From NCBI GenBank assembly GCA_030656145.1, contig JAUSOF010000013.1, forward strand, positions 1 through 37,314: a DNA stretch of 37,314 nt, written 5' to 3'. Made by a program: the position numbers and the translations under genes. The DNA comes from Pseudomonas sp. (GTDB taxonomy: Bacteria > Pseudomonadota > Gammaproteobacteria > Pseudomonadales > Pseudomonadaceae). The notes beneath the pieces were generated by a model. It saw nothing but the letters and a program-made list of their open reading frames with translations, was not told where the DNA came from and did not search any database. Shown here one piece after another: positions 18,762-28,435 of this stretch (the first letter of the stretch is position 1; every line of letters begins with the position of its first letter).

Positions 18762-21518
18762 TCAAACCAAGTTAGCGATCAGTTCGCGGGCTTCCTGCTG
18801 CTGATCATCGTTACCTTCAGCGACCACTTCATCAAGGATGTCACGCGCACCCTCTGTGTCACCCATATCAATGTAAGCCCGCGCCAAGTCCAGCTTGGTC
18901 GCGGACTCATCGGTCCCCGAGAGGAAATCAAAATCATCGTCGTCATCCAGGTCCGCGCCTTGCAGCGCAGCGACAGGTGCCGGCTGCACCACTTCGGCGG
19001 GCTGATCCAGACTCTCCGACAACTGATCAAGCTGCGCGGTCACTTCATCGAGTTGGGCGGCGAAGTTATCGCTGCTGGGCTCAACTGCAGGCTCATCGCT
19101 TAGCGACAGATCAAAATCGTCAGAAAGATCGAAATCGCCACTCTCGGTTGCGCCCGGCAGATCGAGACTCAACTCAGCCAGCTCAGTGGCGGCCAGTTCA
19201 GCGGGCTCGTCGTCCAGACTCAGCAGGAACTCGTCATCGGCTTCCTCCGGCGTGCTTTTGCCATCCAGGTCCAGACTGAAATCTGCAAGATCGCCACCCA
19301 GCTCCAAGCTGTCAGCGGGCTCATCGTCAAGACTCAGATCGAACTCCAGATCATCTTTATCCGCAACTGGCTCGGCCGGTGCGGTCAAGTCCAGGTCAGT
19401 GTCCAAAGACAGGCTGTCCAGGTCGACCACGCCAGGAACATTAAGATCACGCCCAAGATCGGCCTCAAGGTCGGACTCAAGATCCTCCAGACTCAGATCG
19501 AAGGCATCATCCAGGTCACCGGTAACGGTAGCTGGCTGCTCAGGTTCGTCCAGGATCAGATCGTCCAGATTGAAGCTGGAAAAATCATCATCAGCCAAGG
19601 CGGCTGCAGCCACACCAGCGCCTGCAGCAGCCACAATTGCCGGATACTTGCTTTTCAGTTGATCAACGTCGACAGCAGCACCGCCAATTTCACCCAATTC
19701 GCTTTCCTGGCGGGCAAACCCATCACGGTCCCCCAACTCGGCATAAACTTCCATCAACTTGAGTCGCAGGTCACTGCGTTGCGGCTCATCGTTGATCGCA
19801 TTCTGCAGCAGCTCGGCAGCCTGATTAAAGCGGCCGTAGGCGATGTAGATATCCGCCTCACCCAACGCGTCGTTGGTTTGCGCAACCACCCGCTCGTCAC
19901 CTGGATCAGCGCTGACTGCAGCGTCGAGAAGGTCGTCAGGGAAGCTGTCTGCCGGCAGCTCCAGATCGCTATCGAAATCATTGCCCCCGCTCTCGGCCGC
20001 CAGATTCTCCTGTGCTTCGGCTTCTTTCAGGGCATTGCGTCGCGACAACATCATTAGCCCGATCAACAGCGCCAATAAAGCGCCACCGCCAGCCAGCCCA
20101 AGCAGCAGGGGATTGGCGAGAAAGTCATCGAGCGTGCTGACTGGTGGCGACTGCTCCACAGGTTTGGCAGCAACCACTGGCTCATCAGCTTTGACCACTG
20201 GAGCTGGCTGCACTTCAGGCTCAGCAGCGATTGCAGGCTGAACGACCGGCTGCTGGGGTTGAGGCTCTGTAGCAGCGGGCTCCTCAGTGTAATTAAAGTC
20301 AGGCGCCTCGGCCGCTGCAGGCACAACCGCCTCGGTTACCGCTGCGACTGGTACTTCTGCCTCCAGGGCTGGAGCCTGCCCTTGCGCAGCGAGATCCGCC
20401 TGCAGCTTGGCCAGCTGATCATCTTTCAGTTGAATCAAGCGCTGCAATTTCTCGAGCTGACCTTGCAGGTCACTCATGCGGCCTTTCAGCTCTTCGTTCT
20501 CGCGACGAGTGGAGTCCAGACCTTCCTGGGTTACCGCCAACTTGTCGGTCAACGCCTTGCTGTCAGCGGCACCTGCATCGCTGCCACTGGCGGCCTTGCC
20601 GGTATCGGCGGAAAGCAACTTCAGGCTGTCCTGAGCTTTCGCCTCGGCTGGCGCGGCGCCAGCGACACTACGCCTGGTCGCATCCATCTGGCGCACGCCG
20701 GCAGCAACATTACGCCCCTCCCGCCAGGCCGCATTCTGTTCAGCAACCTGAGCCACGGCGTCAGACTGGGCACGACTGGCTACTTGCTGACCCTGGGGCA
20801 GACGCAACACCTGGCCGCTCTTGAGGCGATTGATATTGCCGCCGATAAAGGCGTCGGGATTCAAATCCTGGATGGCCAGCATGGTTTGCTGCACGCTGCC
20901 ACTGCCGCGCACACGCTGGGCAATTTCCCATAGCGTGTCATTGGCCGTGGTCTTGTAGTCGTCGCCTTGCAAGGCACTTGGCGCAGCGACCGGCGCACGC
21001 GCTACCGGAGCCATGGCCTGGGGGGCCGAGCGCTGAATCGGAGCACTGGCCTGCGGACGTGGCGCCGGGGCAGCTACGGGTAGCTGCGGCGCTGCAGCAG
21101 CGGCAGTTTGCGGTGAGTACAGGGGCGGATCGAGCAGCAGCGTGTATTCGCGCAACAGGCGACCATTGGGCCACATCACCTCAACCAGGAAGTTCAGGTA
21201 AGGCTCGCGTACCGGCTTGCTTGAGGTAACGCGGATAACGCTCTTGCCATTGGGCTTGAGGATCGGGGTGAACTTGAGGTCGGTCAAAAAAAACTGACGA
21301 TCAACCCCCGCCCTGGTGAACTCTTCAGGGGACGCCAGGTTCGGCAGCAACTCATTGGAAGCCAGGTCGCGCACCTCCAGCAATTCGATCTCAGCCACCA
21401 ACGGTTGATTCAGCGCCGACTGCAGGGTCACTTCCCCCAGCCCCAGCGCGTGCGCCATACCGGAGGACAGTGCCGAAGCAGCTGCGATTGCCAGCACCAG
21501 TTTGCGAACCCGAACCAT
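18762..21518 (-). CDS. fimV: FimV, polar pilus and secretion organiser
   Basis: Large inner-membrane protein needed for type IV pilus function; known in P. aeruginosa to act at the pole and to influence cAMP signalling. 918 residues from ATG at 21518 (AAGGGA 7 bases upstream). Signal peptide to about residue 24. The FimV N-terminal domain contains LGLGEVTLQSALNQPLVAEI. A LysM peptidoglycan-binding domain lies at about 185-237, a coiled coil at about 330-370 and a membrane segment at about 469-491. The cytoplasmic half is very acidic, with repeated FDLSLxDEPA-type units. It ends in the FimV C-terminal TPR-like motif LDLARAYIDMGDTEGARDIL (from about 871). Confidence 0.95.
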   Translation of the reverse strand: MVRVRKLVLAIAAASALSSGMAHALGLGEVTLQSALNQPLVAEIELLEVRDLASNELLPNLASPEEFTRAGVDRQFFLTDLKFTPILKPNGKSVIRVTSSKPVREPYLNFLVEVMWPNGRLLREYTLLLDPPLYSPQTAAAAAPQLPVAAPAPRPQASAPIQRSAPQAMAPVARAPVAAPSALQGDDYKTTANDTLWEIAQRVRGSGSVQQTMLAIQDLNPDAFIGGNINRLKSGQVLRLPQGQQVASRAQSDAVAQVAEQNAAWREGRNVAAGVRQMDATRRSVAGAAPAEAKAQDSLKLLSADTGKAASGSDAGAADSKALTDKLAVTQEGLDSTRRENEELKGRMSDLQGQLEKLQRLIQLKDDQLAKLQADLAAQGQAPALEAEVPVAAVTEAVVPAAAEAPDFNYTEEPAATEPQPQQPVVQPAIAAEPEVQPAPVVKADEPVVAAKPVEQSPPVSTLDDFLANPLLLGLAGGGALLALLIGLMMLSRRNALKEAEAQENLAAESGGNDFDSDLELPADSFPDDLLDAAVSADPGDERVVAQTNDALGEADIYIAYGRFNQAAELLQNAINDEPQRSDLRLKLMEVYAELGDRDGFARQESELGEIGGAAVDVDQLKSKYPAIVAAAGAGVAAAALADDDFSSFNLDDLILDEPEQPATVTGDLDDAFDLSLEDLESDLEADLGRDLNVPGVVDLDSLSLDTDLDLTAPAEPVADKDDLEFDLSLDDEPADSLELGGDLADFSLDLDGKSTPEEADDEFLLSLDDEPAELAATELAELSLDLPGATESGDFDLSDDFDLSLSDEPAVEPSSDNFAAQLDEVTAQLDQLSESLDQPAEVVQPAPVAALQGADLDDDDDFDFLSGTDESATKLDLARAYIDMGDTEGARDILDEVVAEGNDDQQQEARELIANLV

Positions 21519-21673
21519 AGCGTTATCCCTTGTTTTATCTTTTTTTATCGATATCCGAGAGAATCTTGATAGCTGCTGCCTGCATCCACCCGAAGGCGGT
21601 TCCCCATTCAGCAATCAACTCAGCCAATGCTGCTAAGCTCGAAAGGTTATTCAGTTCTATGGCTAAGTATCTT

Positions 21674-22684
21674 TTACAGATAGTTTTTTATCAATAACTC
21701 AGCCAATTGCACAGCGTTCAAGGCGGCGCCTTTCCTCACATTATCAGACGCAATCCACAAATTGAGCTCCGCGGAGTCGTCCTGCCCGCCACGCACACGG
21801 CCGACATACACCACATCCTGCCCCACTGCGTCGCCCACAGCCGTCGGATAATCGCCCGGCTCGATGTATTCCAGGGCGCAAGATGACTGCAAAGTCCTGC
21901 AAATCGCCGGCAAATCGACTGCAGCATCCGCCTGCAGCGACACACTGATGCTGTCGCCAAAGAACACCGGCACCTGGACGCAAGTTGCCGAAACCTTTAA
22001 CTGCGGCTGAGCAAGCAACTCTTTGAGCTCACTGGCCAAACGCTTTTCCAGAACACCATGGCCATCGCTATCCGGTGTATCCACCTGCGCAAGCAGATTA
22101 AATGCCGCTTGCCGGTCGAACAGCTGCGGCTCGAATGAGCGCCCATTAAGCAGCTCAGCGGTTTGCCGCGCTAACTCGGACACGCCTTCGCGCCCGCGAC
22201 TGGAGACGGCCAAACACGCCGTGACCGCCACGCGCAGCGCCTTGACCTGCTCGCGCAGAGCGGCCAGCACTACTGCCACCGCAATTGCCGAGGGGCTCGG
22301 GCTGGTCACCTGAAAGGGTGCGCTGAGCGTTTTCAGGATCTCTGGATTTACCTCGGGCACAACCCGAGGCGCTTGTTCGACGGGCAAAGCGGCTGCCAGA
22401 TCGATCAGCGAACACCCAGCTGCATGGGCCTTGGGCGCATAGCTACGGGTAATCGCTTCACTGGCGGCAAAGAAAACCAGACCCACACTGGAGAAATCAA
22501 AGGCTTCCAGACTGCGTACCCGCAGATTCTTGCCCTTGAACGACAACGAGCGCCCGGCCGACTCGCCACTGGCCAGCAGGTGCAGATTGGCCACGGGAAA
22601 ATCACGCTCCTCGAGCAGCTGCACGAGGGTTTCGCCAACACTACCGGTGGCACCGATCACGGCAATATCAAAGGTACGGGTCAT
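21674..22684 (-). CDS. usg: USG-1/Asd-like protein, likely without dehydrogenase activity
   Basis: Homologue of aspartate-semialdehyde dehydrogenase, 336 residues from ATG at 22684. The NAD(P)-type N-terminus is intact (IAVIGATGSVGETLVQLLEE, 8-27). The catalytic cysteine expected around residues 127-134 is absent; that stretch reads TSPSPSAI. The SGAGxE-type motif is altered to SSRGRE. This is the paralogue known as USG-1 in E. coli and as a second asd-like gene beside asd in Pseudomonas; its function is unknown. It follows asd by 149 bases and precedes fimV by 155 bases. Confidence 0.88.
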   Translation of the reverse strand: MTRTFDIAVIGATGSVGETLVQLLEERDFPVANLHLLASGESAGRSLSFKGKNLRVRSLEAFDFSSVGLVFFAASEAITRSYAPKAHAAGCSLIDLAAALPVEQAPRVVPEVNPEILKTLSAPFQVTSPSPSAIAVAVVLAALREQVKALRVAVTACLAVSSRGREGVSELARQTAELLNGRSFEPQLFDRQAAFNLLAQVDTPDSDGHGVLEKRLASELKELLAQPQLKVSATCVQVPVFFGDSISVSLQADAAVDLPAICRTLQSSCALEYIEPGDYPTAVGDAVGQDVVYVGRVRGGQDDSAELNLWIASDNVRKGAALNAVQLAELLIKNYL

Positions 22685-22833
22685 GGATAGGCTTCTGACG
22701 AAATAAGCAGCGCACTGTATAGCGCAGCCCCTCAAATGCAAAGGAGCCAGCGGTACCGATGATCGCTCAACAGCTCAATCACCGACACCACTCGCTCCTG
22801 TTCATTACAGCCGGGCAGTCACTGCAGGCGCTA

Positions 22834-23946
22834 TCAACGCTCCAGCAGAATTCGCAGCATACGTCGCAGCGGTTCGGCAGCGCCCCACAGCAGCTGGTCG
22901 CCGACCGTGAAGGCGCCCAGGTACTGCGAGCCCATGTTCAGTTTGCGCAGACGCCCGATCGGTACACTCAGGGTGCCGGTGACGGCAGTTGGCCCAAGAT
23001 CACGAATACTGGCTTCACGCTGGTTCGGCACCAATTTGACCCAGGGGTTGTGCTGACTGATCAGCCCCTCGATGTCCGACAGCGGCACGTCCTTGTTCAG
23101 CTTGATGGTCAAGGCCTGGCTGTGGCAGCGCATGGCACCGATGCGCACGCAGAGGCCGTCCACCGGGATCGGATTCTTGAAACGACCAAGAATCTTGTTG
23201 GTCTCGGCCTGAGCTTTCCACTCTTCACGGCTCTGTCCGTTGGGCAGTTCCTTGTCGATGTAGGGAATCAGGCTGCCAGCCAGGGGCACACCGAAGTTGT
23301 CCACCGGGAAGGACTCGCCGCGCATGGCTTCGGCCACTTTGCGGTCGATGTCCAGGATGGCGCTGGCCGGGTCAGCCAGATCGCTGGCGACCGAGGCATT
23401 GATCGCGCCCATCTGCTTGATCAGCTCGCGCATGTTCTGCGCGCCGGCACCGCTCGCCGCCTGATAGGTCATGGCGCTCATCCACTCGACCAGACCGGCT
23501 TCATAGAGGCCGCCCAGGGCCATCAGCATCAGGCTGACGGTGCAGTTGCCGCCGATGTAGTTTTTGGTACCGGCATCCAGTTGCTGGTCGATTACCTTGC
23601 GATTGACCGGGTCCAGCACAATCACCGAGTCGTCGGCCATGCGCAGACTGGAGGCTGCATCGATCCAGTAACCCTTCCAGCCTGCCTCGCGCAGTTTGGG
23701 GAAGACTTCGCTGGTGTAGTCACCACCCTGGCAGGTAAGGATCACGTCGAGGCTTTTCAGCTCGTCGATGCTGTAGGCATCCTTCAGCGGGGCGATGTCC
23801 TTGCCAATGGCCGGACCCTGACCGCCGACATTGGAGGTGGTGAAGAACACGGGCTCGATCAAGTCGAAATCCTGCTCTTCCAGCATGCGCTGCATCAGCA
23901 CGGAACCCACCATGCCACGCCAACCGATCAGACCTACACGTTTCAT
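22834..23946 (-). CDS. asd: Aspartate-semialdehyde dehydrogenase Asd
   Basis: Reduces aspartyl phosphate to the semialdehyde that feeds lysine, diaminopimelate, methionine and threonine synthesis. 370 residues from ATG at 23946; an in-frame GTG two codons earlier is less likely. N-terminal [18 protein letters not shown] binds NADP. The catalytic cysteine is C135 in GGNCTVSLM, and the substrate motif [13 protein letters not shown] follows. leuB lies 55 bases upstream on the same strand. Confidence 0.97.
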   Translation of the reverse strand: MKRVGLIGWRGMVGSVLMQRMLEEQDFDLIEPVFFTTSNVGGQGPAIGKDIAPLKDAYSIDELKSLDVILTCQGGDYTSEVFPKLREAGWKGYWIDAASSLRMADDSVIVLDPVNRKVIDQQLDAGTKNYIGGNCTVSLMLMALGGLYEAGLVEWMSAMTYQAASGAGAQNMRELIKQMGAINASVASDLADPASAILDIDRKVAEAMRGESFPVDNFGVPLAGSLIPYIDKELPNGQSREEWKAQAETNKILGRFKNPIPVDGLCVRIGAMRCHSQALTIKLNKDVPLSDIEGLISQHNPWVKLVPNQREASIRDLGPTAVTGTLSVPIGRLRKLNMGSQYLGAFTVGDQLLWGAAEPLRRMLRILLER

Positions 23947-24001
23947 AACCACTACACCTATATGAACAGACCGCCGGGAATTCGCCGGAGAACCTGGAAG
24001 A

Positions 24002-25084
24002 TTACAGACTACGCAACGCCTCGACTACCGCATCGCCCATGGCGGCGGTGCCGACCTTGGTCGTACCCGTGCAATGGATGTCGCCGGTGCGCAGGCCTTG
24101 ATCGAGTACCTTGCTGACTGCCTGCTCGATGGCATCGGCAGCCTGGCTCTGGCTGAAGCTGTAACGCAACATCATCGAGACCGAGAGGATGGTCGCCAGC
24201 GGATTGGCGATACCCTGCCCGGCGATGTCCGGCGCCGAACCGTGGCACGGCTCGTACATGCCCTTGTTGTTGGCGTCCAGCGAAGCGGACGGCAGCATGC
24301 CGATAGAGCCGGTGAGCATGGAAGCCTCATCCGACAGAATGTCGCCGAACATGTTGTCGGTGACCATCACGTCGAACTGCTTGGGCGCGCGCACCAGTTG
24401 CATGGCCGCGTTATCGACATACATGTGGCTGAGCTGAACGTCCGGGTAATCCTTGGCCACTTCCTCGACCACGGTGCGCCACAGCTGGCTGGAGGCCAAC
24501 ACGTTGGCCTTGTCCACCGAACAGAGTTTCTTGTCGCGTACGCGGGCCATGTCGAAACCGACACGGGCGATGCGACGGATCTCGCTTTCGCTGTACGGCA
24601 GGGTGTCGAACGCCATGCGCTCGCCGTTTTCCAGCACGCGCGATTCACGCGGGCTGCCGAAATAGATACCGCCGGTCAGTTCACGCACGATCAGGATGTT
24701 CAGCCCGGCAACCACTTCGGGCTTGAGCGACGAGGCATCGGCCAGCTGCGGATAGAGGATGGCCGGGCGCAGGTTGGCAAACAGACCCAGTTGCGAACGG
24801 ATCTTCAACAGGCCGCGCTCCGGGCGCAGGGCCGGATCGATGGCATCCCACTGGGGGCCACCCACCGCGCCGAGCAGGATCGCATCGGCGGCGCGGGCGC
24901 GCTCCAGGGTTTCGTCGGCCAGTGGCACGCCGTATTGCTCATAGGCGGCGCCGCCCAACTGGTCAAACGACAGCTCAAAACCCAGGTCGAACTTGTCGTT
25001 GGCCAACTCCAGCACCTTGACCGCCTCGGCCATGATTTCCGGGCCGATACCGTCGCCGGGCAGAATCAGAATCTGTTTGCTCAT
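24002..25084 (-). CDS. leuB: 3-isopropylmalate dehydrogenase LeuB
   Basis: Oxidatively decarboxylates 3-isopropylmalate in leucine synthesis. 360 residues. Family motifs: [20 protein letters not shown] (6-25), the substrate-binding arginine region [20 protein letters not shown] (about 87-106), [13 protein letters not shown], and the metal-site aspartates in [20 protein letters not shown]. The NAD-binding segment [17 protein letters not shown] is near 278-294. It is the third leu gene of the cluster after leuC and leuD, separated from leuD by an 87-base gap bearing an inverted repeat. Confidence 0.97.
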   Translation of the reverse strand: MSKQILILPGDGIGPEIMAEAVKVLELANDKFDLGFELSFDQLGGAAYEQYGVPLADETLERARAADAILLGAVGGPQWDAIDPALRPERGLLKIRSQLGLFANLRPAILYPQLADASSLKPEVVAGLNILIVRELTGGIYFGSPRESRVLENGERMAFDTLPYSESEIRRIARVGFDMARVRDKKLCSVDKANVLASSQLWRTVVEEVAKDYPDVQLSHMYVDNAAMQLVRAPKQFDVMVTDNMFGDILSDEASMLTGSIGMLPSASLDANNKGMYEPCHGSAPDIAGQGIANPLATILSVSMMLRYSFSQSQAADAIEQAVSKVLDQGLRTGDIHCTGTTKVGTAAMGDAVVEALRSL

Positions 25085-25101
25085 CTTGTCCTCAATAAAC
25101 C

Positions 25102-25172
25102 GTAGGGTGCGCGCACCCTGTAGATGGTCGGTCAGTCGGTGCGCACAGCCTGGGCGGCCCCGCGCACCCTAC
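25102..25172. repeat. Inverted repeat between leuD and leuB
   Basis: GTAGGGTGCGCG (25102-25113) and CGCGCACCCTAC (25161-25172) are perfect 12-base inverted copies 47 bases apart. The left arm also continues into a small palindrome (GGGTGCGCGCACCC, 25104-25117). The right arm ends on the first base of the leuD stop triplet. The GTAGGGTGCG/CGCACCCTAC motif is, from memory, a common interspersed repeat in Pseudomonas chromosomes. It could act as mRNA-stabilising or terminating structure between two operon genes. Confidence 0.65.
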
Positions 25173-25819
25173 TACTTGATTGCGCCGAACAGCCAGGGGC
25201 TCTTCTGCTGGTAATCGACTTCAAAGGCCTTGATCGCCTCGGCGTCCTGCAGGGTCAGGCCGATGTCGTCCAGACCGTTGAACAGGCAATGCTTGCGGAA
25301 GGCATCCACCTCGAAGGCGTATTGCTTGCCGTCAGGCCGGGTCACCGTTTGCGCGCCCAGGTCGACAGTCAGCTGATAGCCTTCGCAGGCTTCGCTCTGC
25401 TGAAACAATTCATCGACATCGTGCTCGTCGAGAATGATCGGCAGCAGGCCGTTCTTGAAGCTGTTGTTGTAGAAGATGTCGGCAAAGCTCGGCGCGATGA
25501 TCGCGCGAAAGCCGTACTCTTCCAGCGCCCAGGGCGCATGCTCGCGGCTGGAACCGCAACCGAAGTTCTCCCGCGCCAGCAGCACGCTGGCACCCTGGTA
25601 ACGCGGGAAATTCAGCACGAAGTCCGCGTTCAGCGGACGCTTGGAACTGTCCTGATTGGGCTGACCGACATCCAGGTAACGCCACTCATCGAACAGATTG
25701 GGGCCGAAGCCGCTGCGCTTGATCGACTTCAGGAACTGCTTGGGAATGATCTGGTCGGTGTCGACATTGGCGCGATCGAGCGGCGCAACCAGGCCGGTGT
25801 GTTGAGTAAAAGCTCGCAT
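25172..25819 (-). CDS. leuD: 3-isopropylmalate dehydratase small subunit LeuD
   Basis: Small subunit of isopropylmalate isomerase, pairing with LeuC. 215 residues. Motifs [14 protein letters not shown] (about 18-31), [20 protein letters not shown] (about 81-100) and the serine/arginine of GSSREH that take part in substrate binding. It follows leuC after 11 bases, with AGGAG in the gap, so both are translated from one mRNA. Confidence 0.97.
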   Translation of the reverse strand: MRAFTQHTGLVAPLDRANVDTDQIIPKQFLKSIKRSGFGPNLFDEWRYLDVGQPNQDSSKRPLNADFVLNFPRYQGASVLLARENFGCGSSREHAPWALEEYGFRAIIAPSFADIFYNNSFKNGLLPIILDEHDVDELFQQSEACEGYQLTVDLGAQTVTRPDGKQYAFEVDAFRKHCLFNGLDDIGLTLQDAEAIKAFEVDYQQKSPWLFGAIK

Positions 25820-25830
25820 ATTCGGACTCC

Positions 25831-27258
25831 TCAGGCCTGGGTCAATTCACGCACGTCGATAAAGTGGCCGGTCACCGCCGCCGCCGCTGCCATGGCCGGG
25901 CTGACCAGATGGGTGCGGCCGCCGGCGCCCTGACGGCCTTCGAAGTTGCGGTTGGAGGTGGAGGCGCAATGCTCGCCACTGCCGAGTTTGTCCGGGTTCA
26001 TCGCCAGGCACATGGAGCAGCCCGGCTCACGCCATTCGAAACCAGCGGCAATAAAGATCTGATCCAGTCCCTCTTTTTCCGCCTGGGCTTTGACCAGGCC
26101 CGAGCCCGGCACCACCATGGCCTGCTTGATGGTCGATGCGACCTTGCGGCCCTTGGCCACGGCGGCAGCAGCGCGCAGGTCTTCGATCCGCGAGTTGGTG
26201 CAGGAACCGATGAATACCCGGTCGAGCTGAATGTCGGTGATCGCCTGATTGGCCTTGAGCCCCATGTATTTCAGGGCGCGAGTGATCGAGTCCTTTTTCA
26301 CTGGGTCGCTCTCGACCGCAGGGTCCGGCACACGCTGATCGACGGCCAGCACCATCTCCGGCGACGTGCCCCAGCTGACTTGCGGCTTGATGTCTTCGGC
26401 CCGCAACTCAACGACCTTGTCGAAATGCGCATCGGCGTCGGACACCAGGTCTTGCCACTGGGCGACCGCCTTGGCCCAATCCGCACCCTTGGGTGCGAAC
26501 GGGCGACCTTCGACGTAATCGACGGTTTTCTGATCCACGGCCACCAGACCGACCCGGGCGCCCGCCTCGATCGACATGTTGCAGATGGTCATGCGCCCTT
26601 CCAGCGACAGTTCTCGGATCGCGCTGCCGGCGAATTCCAGGGCATGGCCATTGCCGCCAGCGGTGCCGATCTTGCCGATCACCGCGAGGACGATGTCCTT
26701 GGCGGTCACGCCGAAGGGCAACTGGCCCTCCACGCGAACCTGCATGTTCTTCATCTTCTTGGCCACCAGGCACTGGGTCGCCAGCACATGCTCGACCTCG
26801 GAAGTGCCGATGCCGTGGGCCAACGCGCCGAACGCACCATGGGTCGAGGTATGCGAGTCGCCGCAGACCACGGTCATGCCCGGCAGGGTCGCGCCCTGCT
26901 CCGGGCCGACCACATGGACGATGCCCTGGCGCACATCGTTCATCTTGAATTCGAGAATACCGAAGGCATCGCAGTTCTCGTCGAGGGTCTGCACCTGAAT
27001 CCGCGACACCTCATCGGTGATCGACTCCAGGCCGCCCTGACGCTCGGCCTTGGTGGTCGGCACATTGTGATCCGGGGTGGCGATGTTGGCATCGATGCGC
27101 CACGGCTTGCGCCCTGCCAGACGTAGCCCTTCGAAGGCCTGCGGCGAGGTCACTTCGTGGAGGATATGGCGGTCGATGTAGATCAGCGACGAACCATCGT
27201 CACGGCGCTTCACCTCATGCATTTCCCAGAGCTTGTCATAGAGCGTTTTGCCGGCCAT
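25831..27258 (-). CDS. leuC: 3-isopropylmalate dehydratase large subunit LeuC
   Basis: Aconitase-type [4Fe-4S] enzyme of leucine synthesis. 475 residues from ATG at 27258, with GAGG in the 12 bases upstream; an upstream in-frame start at 27291 adds an N-terminus the family lacks. The three cluster ligands are C353 (GSCTNSR), C414 and C417 (GCSMC). Other motifs are [16 protein letters not shown] at the start and [16 protein letters not shown]. First gene of the leuC-leuD-leuB run and divergent from the LysR gene. Confidence 0.97.
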   Translation of the reverse strand: MAGKTLYDKLWEMHEVKRRDDGSSLIYIDRHILHEVTSPQAFEGLRLAGRKPWRIDANIATPDHNVPTTKAERQGGLESITDEVSRIQVQTLDENCDAFGILEFKMNDVRQGIVHVVGPEQGATLPGMTVVCGDSHTSTHGAFGALAHGIGTSEVEHVLATQCLVAKKMKNMQVRVEGQLPFGVTAKDIVLAVIGKIGTAGGNGHALEFAGSAIRELSLEGRMTICNMSIEAGARVGLVAVDQKTVDYVEGRPFAPKGADWAKAVAQWQDLVSDADAHFDKVVELRAEDIKPQVSWGTSPEMVLAVDQRVPDPAVESDPVKKDSITRALKYMGLKANQAITDIQLDRVFIGSCTNSRIEDLRAAAAVAKGRKVASTIKQAMVVPGSGLVKAQAEKEGLDQIFIAAGFEWREPGCSMCLAMNPDKLGSGEHCASTSNRNFEGRQGAGGRTHLVSPAMAAAAAVTGHFIDVRELTQA

Positions 27259-27311
27259 CAGCGGTTTCCTCATCAGCGTGTTTCTATTCAAGGACCAATA
27301 GCCCTTTATTT

Positions 27312-27326
27312 ATAGGGTGATCCTAT
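27312..27326. promoter_or_regulatory. LysR-type box in the leuC/lysR intergenic region
   Basis: ATAGG-N5-CCTAT is a 15-base dyad that contains the T-N11-A core (T27313, A27325) of LysR-family sites. It overlaps a minus-strand TATAAA (27314-27309) that could be the leuC -10, so a bound regulator would touch the leuC promoter. The 178-base region is AT-richer than its surroundings at 27340-27365. Confidence 0.5.
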
Positions 27327-27436
27327 GAGCTTGGATTGAATTACTCAAATTCATATTTTTTATCCAAAGGATTCCATTCAGGAATAGCGGTACGCTACAA
27401 GCCTCTCGTTATGGCTTACCGCTGGGAGCTATTGCC

Positions 27437-28342
27437 ATGGATCTCGCCACGCTCAATGCCTTTATTGCCATCGCCGAACTGGGCAGCTTCTCTGATGCCG
27501 CCGAACGCCTGCACCTGACCCAACCGGCGGTGAGCAAGCGTATCGCCAACCTGGAACAGCAACTGAATGTGCGCCTGTTCGACCGCCTGGGTCGCGAGGT
27601 GAGCCTGACCGAGGCCGGCCGCGCCCTGCTGCCGCGCGCCTACCAGATTCTCAATGTACTGGACGACACCCGCCGCGCCCTGAACAACCTCAGCGGCGAG
27701 GTCAGCGGCCGGCTGACATTGGCCACCAGCCATCATATAGGCCTGCACCGCTTGCCACCCCTGCTGCGCGCCTTCACCCGCACGCACCCGCAGGTGGCGT
27801 TGGACATCCAGTTTCTCGACTCCGAAGTGGCCTATGAAGAAGTCCTGCATGGCCGCGCCGAGCTGGCGGTGATCACCCTGGCCCCGGAAACCCGCGAGCC
27901 GGTGCATGCGGTAGCGGTGTGGAACGACCCGCTGGATTTCGTCGCCGCGCCCGAGCATCCACTGGCCCGCAGTGGCGCGATCAGCCTGGCCGACGTCGCC
28001 CGGCACCCGGCAGTGTTCCCCGGCGGCAATACCTTTACTCACCACATCGTGCGGCGTCTGTTCGAAGCCCAGGCGCTGACGCCGAATATCGTCATGAGCA
28101 CCAATTATCTGGAGACCATCAAGATGATGGTGTCGATCGGCCTGGCCTGGAGCGTATTGCCGCGCACCATGCTCGACGAGCAGGTCGCACGCCTGCCGCT
28201 GCCCGGCATCCAGCTGTCGCGACAACTCGGCTATATCTCGCACACCGAGCGCACTCTGTCGAATGCCGCACGGGCCTTCATGCAGTTACTCGATGCGCAG
28301 CGCGACGACCTTGCGCTAGCGCCTGCGCAAAGGCTAACGTGA
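27437..28342 (+). CDS. LysR-family transcriptional regulator
   Basis: 301 residues. N-terminal winged helix-turn-helix at 1-60 (FSDAAERLHLTQPAVSKRIANLE is the recognition unit, split here at 18-40), followed by the LysR substrate-binding domain from about 88. The gene is transcribed away from leuC. By the usual logic of divergent LysR genes it probably regulates leuC and itself in response to a leucine-pathway intermediate. This is inference; the effector cannot be read from sequence. Confidence 0.9.
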   Translation: MDLATLNAFIAIAELGSFSDAAERLHLTQPAVSKRIANLEQQLNVRLFDRLGREVSLTEAGRALLPRAYQILNVLDDTRRALNNLSGEVSGRLTLATSHHIGLHRLPPLLRAFTRTHPQVALDIQFLDSEVAYEEVLHGRAELAVITLAPETREPVHAVAVWNDPLDFVAAPEHPLARSGAISLADVARHPAVFPGGNTFTHHIVRRLFEAQALTPNIVMSTNYLETIKMMVSIGLAWSVLPRTMLDEQVARLPLPGIQLSRQLGYISHTERTLSNAARAFMQLLDAQRDDLALAPAQRLT

Positions 28343-28435
28343 GGCGCATAACGATAAAAAGGGCCCTCGGAATGACCCCGCAAGGTTGTCAGTTCAAGGA
28401 CCACACCATCTCACCCCATAGCGAAAGAGCCGCTC

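Noticed and set aside
22759..24117. 452-codon plus-strand frame over asd
   Set aside because: Antisense shadow of asd; His/Gln/Val-rich with no domain.
25864..27126. 420-codon plus-strand frame over leuC
   Set aside because: Antisense shadow of leuC, of the same biased composition as the other shadows.
27416..28243. 275-codon minus-strand frame over the LysR gene
   Set aside because: Antisense to a gene with an unmistakable helix-turn-helix; no ribosome binding site or domain.
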